Source: Methylomarinovum tepidoasis (GTDB lineage: Bacteria > Pseudomonadota > Gammaproteobacteria > Methylococcales > Methylothermaceae). From it: a DNA stretch of 64,000 nucleotides. The stretch is from assembly GCF_030294985.1 (NCBI RefSeq), contig NZ_AP024718.1, positions 1,813,001 to 1,877,000 of the forward strand, given 5' to 3'. Each line of letters opens with the position of its first letter. The first letter of the stretch is position 1. Positions 50,680 through 61,156 of this stretch are shown in pieces. The translations under genes and the position numbers were made by a program. A model generated the notes under the pieces. That model saw nothing but the letters and a program-made list of their open reading frames with translations. It was not told the origin of the DNA and made no database searches.

Positions 50680-52488
50680 ATGTTGCGAACCCATCGGTGT
50701 GGAGAGCTAAGCGAAGCCAATATCGGCGAGGAAGTGGAACTGAGCGGCTGGGTTCACCGCCGCCGCGATCACGGCGGGGTGATCTTCATCGACCTGCGCG
50801 ACCGCGAAGGCATCGTCCAAGTGGTGGTGGACCCTGACACACCGGAAGCGTTCGCCCTGGCCGACAAGGTGCGCAGCGAGTACGTGATTCGGGTGCGCGG
50901 CAAGGTGCGCCGGCGTCCGGAGGGAACGGAAAATCCCGCCATCCCCACCGGGAAAATCGAAGTGTTGGCCCACGAACTGGAAATTCTCAACCGCGCCGAG
51001 ACCCCGCCGTTTCCCCTCGACAGCGAGGTGCCGGTGAGCGAGGAGGTGCGGCTGCGCTGGCGCTATCTCGATCTGCGCCGTCCCGAAATGCAGGAGAAAC
51101 TGAGGCTGCGCCATCGCATCACCCAACTTCTCAGGCGTTTCCTCGACGCGCACGGTTTTCTCGAAATCGAAACCCCGTTTCTCACCAAGGCGACCCCGGA
51201 AGGGGCGCGCGACTATCTGGTGCCGAGCCGCACCCATCCCCACGCCTTCTTCGCTCTGCCGCAGTCGCCGCAGCTCTACAAGCAGCTGCTGATGATCGCC
51301 GGCTTCGACCGTTACTACCAGGTCGTGCGCTGTTTCCGGGACGAGGATCTGCGTGCCGACCGTCAGCCGGAGTTCACCCAGCTCGACATCGAAACCTCGT
51401 TCATGGACGAGCACGACATCATGGCGCTCATGGAGGAAATGATGCGCGATTTGTTCCAGCAGGTGCTTGAGGTCGAACTGCCCAATCCCTTCCCGCGCCT
51501 GACCTATGCCGAGGCCATGCGCCGCTTCGGCAGCGACAAGCCGGACCTGCGCATCCCGCTGGAGCTGGTGGATCTGGGGGACGTGATGGCCGGTGTCGAG
51601 TTCAAGGTTTTCGCCGGCCCCGCCAACGATCCCAACGGTCGGGTCGCGGCCCTGCGCCTGCCGGGCGGCGGCGATCTGAGCCGCAAGGAGATCGACGACC
51701 TGACCAAGTTCGTCTCGCAATACGGCGCCAAGGGGCTGGCCTACGTCAAGGTCAACGACGTGGCCAAGGGCCGCGACGGCCTGCAGTCGCCGATTCTCAA
51801 GTTCCTCCCGGATGCGGTGATCGATGCCATCGTGCAGCGTACCGGGGCCGAGGATGGCGACATCATCTTCTTCGGCGCCGACAAGGCCAGGGTGGTCAAC
51901 GAGGCCCTGGGCGCGCTGCGGGTCAAGCTGGGCCAGGATCGCGGCCTGGTGGAAGAAGGCTGGCGTCCCCTGTGGGTGGTGGAATTTCCTATGTTCGAAT
52001 GGGACGAGGAGGAAAAGCGCTGGGTGGCTCTGCACCATCCCTTCACTGCGCCGGCCTGTTCCATCGAGGAACTCAAGGCCTATCCGGGCAAGGCGGTGTC
52101 GCGTGCCTACGACATGGTGCTCAACGGTGTCGAGGTGGGGGGCGGTTCCATCCGTATCCACACGCCACAGATGCAGCAGGCGGTGTTCGAGCTCTTGGGG
52201 ATCGGCGAGGAAGAGGCGCGGGAGAAGTTCGGTTTCCTGCTCGACGCCCTCAAGTACGGCTGCCCGCCCCACGGCGGCATCGCCTTCGGCCTCGACCGGC
52301 TGGTGATGTTGATGACCGGTTCCAAGACCATCCGCGACGTGATGGCCTTCCCCAAGACCCAGACCGCCGCCTGTCCGATGGTGGACGCCCCGGCCCGTGT
52401 CAACGAACAGCAGCTGCGGGAATTGTTCCTGCAACTGCGCAAGCTGCCGCAGCAGCGCGCCAGGGAAAAGGCGGAAAACGCCTCTTAA
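50680..52488 (+). CDS. aspS: Aspartyl-tRNA synthetase
   Basis: 602 residues, bacterial-type class IIb synthetase. The N-terminal OB fold binds the anticodon ([21 protein letters not shown]). Motif 2 is [19 protein letters not shown]; the bacterial GAD insertion lies about 290-420; motif 3 is [14 protein letters not shown]. Start [16 protein letters not shown] is chosen; the frame is open further upstream but overlaps the FmdB gene. Whether it also charges tRNA-Asn cannot be read from motifs. Confidence 0.97.
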   Translation: MLRTHRCGELSEANIGEEVELSGWVHRRRDHGGVIFIDLRDREGIVQVVVDPDTPEAFALADKVRSEYVIRVRGKVRRRPEGTENPAIPTGKIEVLAHELEILNRAETPPFPLDSEVPVSEEVRLRWRYLDLRRPEMQEKLRLRHRITQLLRRFLDAHGFLEIETPFLTKATPEGARDYLVPSRTHPHAFFALPQSPQLYKQLLMIAGFDRYYQVVRCFRDEDLRADRQPEFTQLDIETSFMDEHDIMALMEEMMRDLFQQVLEVELPNPFPRLTYAEAMRRFGSDKPDLRIPLELVDLGDVMAGVEFKVFAGPANDPNGRVAALRLPGGGDLSRKEIDDLTKFVSQYGAKGLAYVKVNDVAKGRDGLQSPILKFLPDAVIDAIVQRTGAEDGDIIFFGADKARVVNEALGALRVKLGQDRGLVEEGWRPLWVVEFPMFEWDEEEKRWVALHHPFTAPACSIEELKAYPGKAVSRAYDMVLNGVEVGGGSIRIHTPQMQQAVFELLGIGEEEAREKFGFLLDALKYGCPPHGGIAFGLDRLVMLMTGSKTIRDVMAFPKTQTAACPMVDAPARVNEQQLRELFLQLRKLPQQRAREKAENAS

Positions 52489-52512
52489 GTCAAACTACCG
52501 AAAACCGAGCCT

Positions 52513-53607
52513 ATGACCGCAGCGCTGGCGATTCAGGATTACGCCTTACTGGAAGATGCCGATTGTACCGACCGCATCGTCGCCGCCAAAGAGAAACTGG
52601 GCGACAAGGTGGTGATTCTCGGCCATCACTACCAGCGGGACGAGGTGTTCCGCCACGCCGATTTTACTGGCGATTCCCTCAAACTGTCGCGGGAGGCGGC
52701 CCGTTCCGGGGCCGAGTACATCGTCTTCTGCGGGGTGCATTTCATGGCCGAAGTGGCCGATATCCTGTCGCGCCCCGAACAGGTCGCCATTCTCCCGGAT
52801 CTGGCCGCCGGCTGTTCCATGGCCGATATGGCCGATCTGGCCCGGGTGGAAAAATGCTGGCAGGAGCTGGGTCAGGTGCTGGAGGTGGAAACCGAACTCA
52901 CCCCCATCACCTACATCAATTCCGCTGCCGATCTGAAAGCCTTCTGCGGCCGTCACGGCGGCATCGTCTGCACCTCCAGCAACGCCGCCTGGATTCTGGA
53001 ATGGGCCTTCACCCAGCGCCGGAAGGTGCTGTTCTTTCCTGACCAGCATCTGGGTCGCAATACCGGCTACCGCATGGGCATCCCACTGGAAGAAATGGTG
53101 GTGTGGCGGCCTGGAAAGCCCCTGGGCGGGCTGACCGAGGAACAGATCAGAAAGGCCCGTATCATCCTCTGGGAGGGTTTCTGTTCGGTGCACCAGATGT
53201 TCCGGCCCGAGCACATCGACCGCTTCAAGGAAAAACATCCCGACGCCAGGGTGATTTCCCACCCGGAATGCTGCTTCGAGGTCTGTCAGAAGAGCGACGT
53301 GATCGGCTCGACGGAGGCGATCCTCAAGACGGTGCGTGCCTCGGAACCGGGGACCTGCTGGCTGGTGGGCACCGAGCTCAACATGGTCAACCGCCTGCGC
53401 CAGGAGATGAAGCCCAAGGGCGTCGATGTCCATTTCATGTCGCCCACGGTGTGCATGTGTTCGACCATGTTCCGAACCGATCCCCAGCACTTGGCCTGGG
53501 TGCTGGAGAATCTGGTGGAAGGCAACGTGGTCAACCGCATCCAGGTGCCCGAGGAAGACGCCCGCTACGCCAAGCAGGCGCTGGACCGGATGCTGGCGCT
53601 GGGTTGA
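52513..53607 (+). CDS. nadA: Quinolinate synthase
   Basis: 364-residue long-type NadA; condenses iminoaspartate with dihydroxyacetone phosphate in NAD synthesis. The three cluster cysteines are expected at Cys101 (AAGCSMADM), Cys253 (SHPECCFEV) and the CMCSTMF segment (Cys314/Cys316). ILGHHYQRDEV and FCGVHFMAEVADIL are further conserved blocks. nadB and nadC are not in the window. Converges on ribA with a one-base gap. Confidence 0.96.
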   Translation: MTAALAIQDYALLEDADCTDRIVAAKEKLGDKVVILGHHYQRDEVFRHADFTGDSLKLSREAARSGAEYIVFCGVHFMAEVADILSRPEQVAILPDLAAGCSMADMADLARVEKCWQELGQVLEVETELTPITYINSAADLKAFCGRHGGIVCTSSNAAWILEWAFTQRRKVLFFPDQHLGRNTGYRMGIPLEEMVVWRPGKPLGGLTEEQIRKARIILWEGFCSVHQMFRPEHIDRFKEKHPDARVISHPECCFEVCQKSDVIGSTEAILKTVRASEPGTCWLVGTELNMVNRLRQEMKPKGVDVHFMSPTVCMCSTMFRTDPQHLAWVLENLVEGNVVNRIQVPEEDARYAKQALDRMLALG

Positions 53608-53608
53608 A

Positions 53609-54217
53609 TCAGGGCTTTTTGAGGCTGAGAAGATGGGCCATCTTCTCAGCCTTGGTCTTGAGATAGCGCCAGTTTTCCTGGGTGTGCCCTACCTCGATGG
53701 GGATGCGTTCGTCCACCTGCACGCCGTAACGCTCCAGTTCGGCAATTTTTTTGGGGTTATTGGTGATCAGCCGCACCGAGTCCACCCCCAGATCTTTCAG
53801 TATCAGCGCGGCGATGCGGTAATCGCGCTCGTCGGCCTGATGCCCCAGTTTCAGATTGGCGTCGACCGTGTCCAGTCCCTTGTCCTGGAGATTGTAGGCC
53901 TGAAGTTTCTTGAACAGGCCGATACCGCGCCCCTCCTGGCGCAGATACAGCAACACCCCGCATTCCGATGCGCCGATCAGGCGCATGGCCTCCTCCAGCT
54001 GCTCGCCGCAGTCGCAGCGCTGGGAACCGAACACGTCCCCCGTCAGGCACTCCGAATGCAGGCGGACCGGCACGCCGGCCCTGCCGGCGACCTCGCCTTT
54101 GACCAGGGCTAGGTGCTCCTTGCCGTCGATGTCGTTTTCGTAATAGTAGAGTAGGAACTCGCCGTGGCGGGTGGGAATACGGGCGCGGACCGTATTTTCG
54201 ACGTGGGCAGGTTTCAT
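53609..54217 (-). CDS. ribA: GTP cyclohydrolase II
   Basis: 202 residues; opens GTP to the first riboflavin precursor. The Zn2+ cysteines are in ECLTGDVFGSQRCDCGEQ; active-site blocks are YLRQEGRGIGLFKKLQAY and ITNNPKKIAELERYG. It is a stand-alone RibA without a fused DHBP synthase. MKPAHVENT at 54217 is preferred over a TTG two codons upstream. A 29-base palindrome lies in the last coding codons (53623-53651). Confidence 0.95.
   Translation of the reverse strand: MKPAHVENTVRARIPTRHGEFLLYYYENDIDGKEHLALVKGEVAGRAGVPVRLHSECLTGDVFGSQRCDCGEQLEEAMRLIGASECGVLLYLRQEGRGIGLFKKLQAYNLQDKGLDTVDANLKLGHQADERDYRIAALILKDLGVDSVRLITNNPKKIAELERYGVQVDERIPIEVGHTQENWRYLKTKAEKMAHLLSLKKP
53623..53651. repeat. Near-perfect palindrome at the nadA/ribA junction
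   Basis: GGCTGAGAAGATGG (53623-53636) and its exact complement (53638-53651) flank one central base, inside the 3' coding end of ribA and 16 bases after the nadA stop. There is no U-tract immediately after it on either strand, so it is not a classical terminator. Confidence 0.8.
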
Positions 54218-54293
54218 CGCCAATAAGATACCTCAATCTAGCGCTGGGGCGCGGAAACACAGCGTTCGACCGCAAAACGGCGGGAAGGTGCCG

Positions 54294-55181
54294 TCACGGA
54301 AGCGGCTTTTCCAGGGCCGGCAGTTTTTGCTGCCAGGTCTTCAGGGTGTCGTCGTCGACTTCCTCCAGCCGTGGCTGCAGGGTCAGCAGCATCAGACCGG
54401 AAACGATGGGATTGAGGAAGGCGCCTTTGACCCAGTAGGTGAGGATGGCGGCAAATACGTAGTTCCAGATCCCCAAAGCGGTCGGCAGGGCCTCGTCCAC
54501 CCACACGACCGGGCGCAGCAACAGGAGGAAAGCCCCAATCCACAGGCTGTAGAGGAAGGCCTTGCCGATCAGAGTCTGACGCAGGACCTCGGGGAAACGT
54601 GCGCCGAATGCCGCCACGCCACGGCGGCAGATGTCCGGTGTCTGGCGCCGCGCCGCTTCGGCCAGGATGGCGTCGGCACTGTGCCACCACAACAGATCCA
54701 GCAGGCGGGCGCGGATCGGTCCCGGCAGGCGCTGCAGGCTGGCGGCGTGTTGCAGGGCTGCGGCGGCGAGCAGGTCGAGCAGCCGGCGGCGCAGCGCGAA
54801 AGCGGTCTTGGCATCGCCGAAGGTGTCTTCGACCTGGTGGGAGACCTGCTCGAATTGTGCCTTGCCGGGGGGTAGGTCGCCGCCGGCTGTTCGGATCGCC
54901 ATGGCAGTGAGATGGGGCAGGTCGAGGCGGAAATAGCGCAGTGCCCGAAACGATCGGACCAGATAGATGCCTGCCGTCAGTCCGACGACGGCGCCGATGC
55001 GGCCCCAGAATCCGGGATCGTCACTGAGCGAGGCGAGGCCGACGAAGGTACCGGTCCCGACGAGTACGGCGAACACCAGCCCCAGAGTGATGGCGGCATA
55101 GACCAGAATGCGCCGGGAGGTGACCGGCATGGTCTGTTCCAGCAGGCGGGTTGCGGTCAGCAGGGAAGGGGTTGCATTCAT
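54294..55181 (-). CDS. Membrane protein of unknown function
   Basis: Not recognised. 295 residues with four predicted helices: about 25-48, 60-79, 207-229 and 240-262. Between the helix pairs lies a cytoplasmic-looking region of about 125 residues rich in Ala, Leu and Arg (FALRRRLLDLLAAAALQH). The start overlaps the stop of the EAL-HDOD gene (ATGA), so the two are translated together and may form a signalling pair. No catalytic motif is seen. Confidence 0.7.
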   Translation of the reverse strand: MNATPSLLTATRLLEQTMPVTSRRILVYAAITLGLVFAVLVGTGTFVGLASLSDDPGFWGRIGAVVGLTAGIYLVRSFRALRYFRLDLPHLTAMAIRTAGGDLPPGKAQFEQVSHQVEDTFGDAKTAFALRRRLLDLLAAAALQHAASLQRLPGPIRARLLDLLWWHSADAILAEAARRQTPDICRRGVAAFGARFPEVLRQTLIGKAFLYSLWIGAFLLLLRPVVWVDEALPTALGIWNYVFAAILTYWVKGAFLNPIVSGLMLLTLQPRLEEVDDDTLKTWQQKLPALEKPLP

Positions 55182-56377
55182 GCGGCGCCTCCATTGTTTT
55201 GATTTTCCAGTACGCGGCGGACGGCTTCCGCTTCCTCGATCGCTTCCAGATAGGCGCTCATGGCCTGGGACAGATCGAGGTCGGGGAGAGGTATTTTATG
55301 ACAAAGTCCGTTTTCAAGCTGCAACGCCGTTTGCAGGATCGGCCCGATGGGCCCGGTGCCGTAGAGCAGGGCCTGCTCGATTTCCTCCGCCAGGCTGAGG
55401 TTGGCGAGGATCTCGGTCATGGGGGCATCCATGATGGCGTCGAGGAGGGAAAACAGTCCGGCGATGTGGCAGGCTTCCACATCGCTGCGCTCCAGGCGTT
55501 CGGCGATGCGGGCGCAGGTCTGGGCCCGCACCAACGCGGTGACCAGCAGCTCCCGGGGTTTATAGTCGATGGCGTTGACGGCGATGACGATGGCCCAGTG
55601 GCGGATGCGGTCAAGGCCGAGGAAGACCACGGCGCGGCGGATCGAGTCGACCTGCTTGGGCAGGCCATAGAAAGCGGAATTGATGAGGCGCAGCAGTTTG
55701 TAGCTCAGGGTCATGTCCTGGCTGACCAGGGTTTCGACTTCCTCGATCCTGATGTCCGGGTCGTTCAGACGGGCGATCAGATGCAGCACCGCCAGGCGGT
55801 TGGCGGGCAGATGGGTGCCGTGAATGAAGCGGGGGCATTCGAAATAATGGCCCTGGAAGTAGTCGCAGCCGGCATCGAAGGCACGGTCATACTGCTGGCG
55901 GGTTTCGATGTCGCGCACCAGCAGCTCGAGGCCGTGTTGGTGGATCGCCTCGAGATGGGGAATGAATTCTTCCAGATGCGAGGCGTCCATCGCCCACAGG
56001 CGGGCGAACTCCAGATCGGCCGCCAAGGTGGCATCGTAGTGGTCATGGCGGACTGCCAGCACGTAGCCTTCCTTGGACCAATGCTGGAGGGTTTCCCTCG
56101 GATAGCGGTCGAGCAGTTCGCCGGGCAGGGTGACGATGACCGCTTCCTTCGGCCAGGCATGTGCCTGGAGCTGAGCCTCCAGGGCCGGGGTGAACGGCAC
56201 CAGCCCTGGATGGCCGCCGGTGAGCCGTTCCAGCCGCAGCGACTGCCACAGTTCCTGGAGCCGCGCTTCCGACGCCGTGCCGTTTTCCACGGTGAGACTG
56301 CAGGGACGCAGTTCGTAGGCGAACAGATTCAGGGCACGGTCGTAGACCGGTACCCGGCCGATGAATCCGGGCAGCAT
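55178..56377 (-). CDS. Degenerate EAL plus HDOD signalling protein
   Basis: 399 residues, YuxH-like. Residues 1-190 form an EAL domain lacking the EAL motif itself (FAYELRP) and the DDFGTG loop, though late parts remain (DIETRQQYDRAFDAGCDYFQGHYF in segments), so it is unlikely to hydrolyse cyclic di-GMP. Residues 195-390 form an HDOD domain (DMTLSYKLLRLINSAFYG, SIRRAVVFLGLDRIRHWA). The start MLPGFIGRVPV is selected by GGAGGG eight bases upstream. Translation is coupled to the membrane protein gene downstream. Confidence 0.87.
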   Translation of the reverse strand: MLPGFIGRVPVYDRALNLFAYELRPCSLTVENGTASEARLQELWQSLRLERLTGGHPGLVPFTPALEAQLQAHAWPKEAVIVTLPGELLDRYPRETLQHWSKEGYVLAVRHDHYDATLAADLEFARLWAMDASHLEEFIPHLEAIHQHGLELLVRDIETRQQYDRAFDAGCDYFQGHYFECPRFIHGTHLPANRLAVLHLIARLNDPDIRIEEVETLVSQDMTLSYKLLRLINSAFYGLPKQVDSIRRAVVFLGLDRIRHWAIVIAVNAIDYKPRELLVTALVRAQTCARIAERLERSDVEACHIAGLFSLLDAIMDAPMTEILANLSLAEEIEQALLYGTGPIGPILQTALQLENGLCHKIPLPDLDLSQAMSAYLEAIEEAEAVRRVLENQNNGGAA

Positions 56378-56452
56378 GACGAAACCCTCCTCTCCTGGTT
56401 CTTTTATGAGGAGCTTAGGCAATCACCGGCCGGGATACAAGACGAACCGGCT

Positions 56453-56872
<420 letters not shown>

Positions 56873-56890
56873 GGTTCGTTCTCCCGAAAG

Positions 56891-57151
56891 CTAACAGTCG
56901 TTCAGCAATTCATCGAGCCGGCCCTGGTGCTCCAGGGCGGCCAGCTCCTGATATCCGCCCACGTGGGCGTCACCGATGTAGATCTGCGGCACGGTGCGGC
57001 GGCCGGTGCGTTCCATCATCTCCCGGCGCCGCTGCGGATCGAGATCGACCCGGATCTTGTCGATGTCCGTCACCCCCTTGCGCGCCAGCAGGCGTTCGGC
57101 CATCAGGCAGAAGGGGCAGTGGGCGGAGGTGTACAAGGTCACTTTTTTCAT
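56891..57151 (-). CDS. Glutaredoxin (GrxC type)
   Basis: 86 residues. The dithiol site is SAHCPFCLMAERLL (Cys12, Cys15), with TVPQIYIGDAHVGGYQEL forming the glutathione-binding cis-proline and GG region. The start MKKVTLYTS is typical; the open frame upstream is non-homologous. Pairs with trxC downstream as a small thiol-redox operon. Confidence 0.94.
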   Translation of the reverse strand: MKKVTLYTSAHCPFCLMAERLLARKGVTDIDKIRVDLDPQRRREMMERTGRRTVPQIYIGDAHVGGYQELAALEHQGRLDELLNDC

Positions 57152-57332
57152 CAGCAGTCCTTGATATTGGGGTGGGATCGAAAAAATCAAGGGCCATTCT
57201 AACCGCGCTTTCCGCCTGTCCGGCCCCTGGAAAAGCAAATTGGCAACGGCCAAGTTAACCGCTGAAAGCCGCAGGGAAATCCGGTAAACTTAACCGCTAA
57301 CCAAAAAATGACAACCCATTGAGGAGTCCGGT

Positions 57333-58016
57333 ATGCAGACACCCTGGATAGCCCCGTCGATTCTGTCGGCCGATTTCGCCCGCCTCGGCGAAGAGGTGAA
57401 GAACGTCCTCGCCGCCGGTGGCGACGTGGTTCACTTCGACGTCATGGACAACCACTTCGTCCCCAACCTGACCTTCGGGCCGATGGTATGCCAGGCGCTG
57501 CGTGATTACGGCATCACCGCCCCCATCGACGTCCATCTGATGATCGAGCCGGTGGACCGCATCATTCCCGATTTCGCCAAGGCCGGGGCCAGCTACATCA
57601 CCTTCCATCCGGAAGCTTCCACCCACGTGGACCGCACCCTGCAGCTGATCCACGACCACGGCTGCAAGGCCGGTCTGGTGTTCAATCCCGCCACGCCGTT
57701 GGACTATCTGGAATGGGCCATCGAGCGGGTGGACATGGTTTTGCTGATGTCGGTCAACCCGGGCTTCGGCGGCCAGTCATTCATCCCCTACGTGCTGCGC
57801 AAGATCGAGAAGGCGCGCGAGATCATCGACGCCAGCGGCCGCGACATCCGCCTCGAAGTCGACGGCGGGGTGAAGGTGGACAACATCGCCAAGATCGCCG
57901 CCGCCGGAGCCGACACCTTCGTCGCCGGTTCCGCCATCTTCGGCCAGCCGGACTACAAGCAGGTGATCGACGCCATGCGTGCCGAGATCGCCAAGGGCCT
58001 GGCGACGGGGGACTGA
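57333..58016 (+). CDS. rpe: Ribulose-phosphate 3-epimerase
   Basis: 227-residue TIM-barrel enzyme interconverting ribulose 5-phosphate and xylulose 5-phosphate, relevant to the pentose and ribulose-monophosphate cycles. Motifs: [32 protein letters not shown] (metal/active Asp), [16 protein letters not shown], and [20 protein letters not shown] ribosome site precedes the ATG. trpE follows after 58 bases, giving an rpe-trpEGDC arrangement; the gph gene often found between them is absent. Confidence 0.97.
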   Translation: MQTPWIAPSILSADFARLGEEVKNVLAAGGDVVHFDVMDNHFVPNLTFGPMVCQALRDYGITAPIDVHLMIEPVDRIIPDFAKAGASYITFHPEASTHVDRTLQLIHDHGCKAGLVFNPATPLDYLEWAIERVDMVLLMSVNPGFGGQSFIPYVLRKIEKAREIIDASGRDIRLEVDGGVKVDNIAKIAAAGADTFVAGSAIFGQPDYKQVIDAMRAEIAKGLATGD

Positions 58017-58074
58017 TTGAACTTGTCACCACGGCGGGAGATCGAAAAGGGTCTTCACCTGCCGCTTCAAGCCT

Positions 58075-59553
58075 ATGACACCACAACGATTCCGGCAACT
58101 CGCTGACCAGGGCTACAACCGCATCCCCGTGCGCCGCCAGGTGTTGGCGGACCTCGACACTCCCCTGAGCGCCTACCTCAAGCTGGCAGCCCGGCCCTAT
58201 ACCTATCTGTTCGAGTCGGTCCACGGCGGCGAGCAGTGGGGGCGTTATTCCATCATCGGCCTGCCGGCGCGCCGGGTGCTCAAGGTCTTTGGGCGGCGCA
58301 TCGAGCTGTGGCGTGGGGACGAGCGGCTGGAGCAGGTCGAGGCGGACGACCCGCTGGCCTGGATCAAGGATTTCGCCGCTCGCTACCGGGTCGCGCCGCT
58401 GGAGGGCCTGCCCCGTTTCAGCGGCGGGCTGGTGGGCTATTTCGGTTACGAGACCATCGCTTACATCGAACCGCGGCTGCGTCAGGCCATCGCTGGCAAG
58501 CCCGATCCTCTGGCGACGCCGGACATCCTGCTGATGGAATCGGAAGACCTGCTGGTGTTCGACAACCTGTCCGGCACCCTGGAGCTCATCACCCACGCCG
58601 ATCCCGGCGAGCCCTCGGCCCTGGAACGGGCCGAGGCGCGGCTGGAATCCTGGGTCGAACGCCTGCGTGGCAGCTGCCCTTATCCCGACAGCCGAATGGG
58701 CGGCCGGATTCATGAAAGCGATTTCGTTTCCGGTTTCACCCGCGAGGGCTTTGAGAACGCGGTGCGCCGGGTCAAGGACTACATCGTCGAGGGGGACGTG
58801 ATGCAGGTGGTGCTGTCCCAGCGCCTGTCGATCCCTTTCCACGGCGAGCCCCTGAGCGTCTATCGCGCCTTGCGCTGTCTCAATCCGTCGCCGTATCTGT
58901 ATCATCTGGATCTGGCCGATTTCCACATCGTCGGCTCTTCCCCGGAAATCTTGGTGCGGCTGGAGGACGGCGCCGTGACCGTGCGCCCGATCGCCGGCAC
59001 CCGACCGCGGGGGGCGACGCCGGAAGAGGACCTGGCCCTGGAGCGCGACCTGCTCGCCGACCCCAAGGAGCTGGCCGAGCATCTGATGCTCATCGATCTG
59101 GGTCGCAACGACGTCGGCCGGGTGGCGCGGATCGGCAGCGTCGAGGTCACTGACCGCATGATCATCGAGCGTTACTCCCACGTGATGCACATCGTTTCCA
59201 ATGTCGTCGGCCGCCTGCGTCCGCAGCTGGACGCCTTCGACGTGTTGCGGGCCACCTTCCCGGCCGGTACCGTCTCCGGCGCCCCCAAGATCCGGGCGAT
59301 GGAGATCATCGCCGAGCTGGAGCCGGTCAAACGCGGCATCTATTCCGGCGCGGTGGGTTACATCGGCTGGTCCGGCAATCTCGACACCGCCATCGCCATC
59401 CGCACCGCGGTGATCAAGGATCGGCAGCTGCACGTCCAGGCCGGCGCCGGCATCGTCCATGATTCGGTGCCGGAGAAGGAATGGGAGGAGACCATGAACA
59501 AGGGCCGCGCGCTGTTTCGCGCCGTGGCCCGGGCGGCGGAGGGGCTGTCGTGA
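58075..59553 (+). CDS. trpE: Anthranilate synthase component I
   Basis: 492 residues; converts chorismate to anthranilate with ammonia from TrpG. The N-terminal feedback-site region includes [18 protein letters not shown]. The chorismate-binding domain shows [50 protein letters not shown] and the C-terminal [15 protein letters not shown]. No leader peptide with Trp codons is seen in the 58 bases upstream. The stop overlaps the trpG GTG start. Confidence 0.97.
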   Translation: MTPQRFRQLADQGYNRIPVRRQVLADLDTPLSAYLKLAARPYTYLFESVHGGEQWGRYSIIGLPARRVLKVFGRRIELWRGDERLEQVEADDPLAWIKDFAARYRVAPLEGLPRFSGGLVGYFGYETIAYIEPRLRQAIAGKPDPLATPDILLMESEDLLVFDNLSGTLELITHADPGEPSALERAEARLESWVERLRGSCPYPDSRMGGRIHESDFVSGFTREGFENAVRRVKDYIVEGDVMQVVLSQRLSIPFHGEPLSVYRALRCLNPSPYLYHLDLADFHIVGSSPEILVRLEDGAVTVRPIAGTRPRGATPEEDLALERDLLADPKELAEHLMLIDLGRNDVGRVARIGSVEVTDRMIIERYSHVMHIVSNVVGRLRPQLDAFDVLRATFPAGTVSGAPKIRAMEIIAELEPVKRGIYSGAVGYIGWSGNLDTAIAIRTAVIKDRQLHVQAGAGIVHDSVPEKEWEETMNKGRALFRAVARAAEGLS

Positions 59554-60140
59554 AGCGCATTCGTACCGTCTGCATCGACAATTACGATTCTTTCACCTAC
59601 AACCTGGTCCAATACCTGGGGGAGCTGGGGGCCGAGGTGGTCGTGGTGCGCAACGATCAGGTCACCCTCACCGATATCGAAGCCCTAGAACCGCAGCGGC
59701 TGCTGATTTCCCCGGGCCCCTGCACGCCGAAGGAGGCGGGCATCTCGGTGGCCGCCATCGAGCATTTCAAGGGCAGGGTGCCGATCCTGGGTGTGTGCCT
59801 GGGGCATCAGAGCATCGGCGTGGCCTTCGGTGGCCGCATCGTCCACGCCAAGCGCATCATGCACGGCAAGACCTCGATGATCCACCACCACGATGTCGGT
59901 GTGTTCCGCGGCCTGGCCAATCCCTTCGAGGCCACCCGCTACCATTCCCTGGTGATCGAGCGCGAATCCCTGCCTGAATGCCTGGAGATCACCGCCTGGA
60001 CCGAGGATCGTAAGGGAGAATTCGAAGAGATCATGGGGGTTCGCCACAAGACCTATCCCATCGAAGGGGTGCAGTTCCATCCCGAATCGATCTTGACCCG
60101 CCACGGTCACGATCTGCTGCGCAATTTCCTGGAAGGCTGA
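59550..60140 (+). CDS. trpG: Anthranilate synthase component II (glutamine amidotransferase)
   Basis: 196 residues. Class I amidotransferase triad: Cys in [11 protein letters not shown], His and Glu in [11 protein letters not shown]. Start (M)[20 protein letters not shown] is a GTG overlapping the trpE stop (GTGA), so translation is coupled for 1:1 subunits. It may also serve aminodeoxychorismate synthase (PabA role), as in many bacteria with a single copy; that is inference. Confidence 0.96.
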   Translation: MKRIRTVCIDNYDSFTYNLVQYLGELGAEVVVVRNDQVTLTDIEALEPQRLLISPGPCTPKEAGISVAAIEHFKGRVPILGVCLGHQSIGVAFGGRIVHAKRIMHGKTSMIHHHDVGVFRGLANPFEATRYHSLVIERESLPECLEITAWTEDRKGEFEEIMGVRHKTYPIEGVQFHPESILTRHGHDLLRNFLEG

Positions 60141-61156
60141 TGGAAGTCCGCGATGCCCTCAACCGCCTCTTGACCCCGGCGGATCTGACCGGTGCGGAGA
60201 TGCGGGGGCTGATGGAACGGATTCTCGCCGGCGAGACTACCCCGGCCCAGACCGCCGCCCTGCTGGTGGCGCTGCGGGCCAAGGGCGAAAGCGTGGACGA
60301 GATCGCTGCCGCCGCCGAGGTGCTGCGGGAAAAGGCCGTGCGGATCGAGGTAGCCGGCGACCACCTCATCGATACCTGCGGCACGGGCGGTGACGGTCTG
60401 GATACATTCAACGTCTCCACTACCGCCGCCTTCATCGTCGCCGCTGCCGGCGCTCAGGTGGCCAAGCACGGCAACCGCTCGGTGTCGTCGCGCTCCGGCA
60501 GCGCCGACGTGCTCGAGGCGGCCGGGGTCAATCTGGATCTGACTCCGCAGCAGGTCAAACGCTGCATCGAAGCCGTCGGCATCGGGTTTCTCTACGCCCC
60601 CCAGCACCACGGCGCCCTGCGCCAGGTGGCCCCGGTGCGCAGGGAACTGGGGATCCGCACCCTGTTCAATCTCCTGGGGCCCTTGCTCAACCCCGCCGGC
60701 GCCCCCCATCAGCTGACGGGGGTGTTCGACGCCCGTTATCTGAAGCCGCTGGCCGAGGTTCTCGGCCGTCTCGGCAGTCGCCACGTGCTGGTGGTCCACG
60801 CCGATGACGGTCTGGATGAGATCAGCCTCGGCGCCGCCACCCAGGTGGCGGAACTGAAAGACGGGCAGGTGCGCAGTTACCGGATCGAACCCGAACGGTT
60901 CGGTATCACGCGTTCGCCGCTGGAGGCCATCCAGGTGGATTCCGTGGCGGAAAGCCTCGAGGCGATGCGCCGGGTGTTGGCCGGGGAAGCGGGGCCGGCG
61001 GCCGACATCGTGGTCCTGAACGCCGGGGCGGCGATCTATGCCGCCGATCTGGCGCCTGATCTCGAATCCGGCATCGAACGCGCCCGCCAGCTGCAGCGTA
61101 GCGGGGCCGGCCTGAAAAAACTCGAAGCTTTGATCGACTGGAGTCAGCGTTCATGA
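60140..61156 (+). CDS. trpD: Anthranilate phosphoribosyltransferase
   Basis: 338 residues. Phosphoribosyl-binding [15 protein letters not shown], anthranilate-binding [18 protein letters not shown], and [10 protein letters not shown] are present. Complete family length, not fused to TrpG. The start shares a base with the trpG stop (TGATG) and the end overlaps trpC by four bases. Confidence 0.97.
   Translation: MEVRDALNRLLTPADLTGAEMRGLMERILAGETTPAQTAALLVALRAKGESVDEIAAAAEVLREKAVRIEVAGDHLIDTCGTGGDGLDTFNVSTTAAFIVAAAGAQVAKHGNRSVSSRSGSADVLEAAGVNLDLTPQQVKRCIEAVGIGFLYAPQHHGALRQVAPVRRELGIRTLFNLLGPLLNPAGAPHQLTGVFDARYLKPLAEVLGRLGSRHVLVVHADDGLDEISLGAATQVAELKDGQVRSYRIEPERFGITRSPLEAIQVDSVAESLEAMRRVLAGEAGPAADIVVLNAGAAIYAADLAPDLESGIERARQLQRSGAGLKKLEALIDWSQRS

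Noticed and set aside
58017-58074. Trp attenuator or leader peptide before trpE
   Set aside because: The gap is 58 bases and holds no short frame with clustered Trp codons and no attenuator-type paired hairpins.
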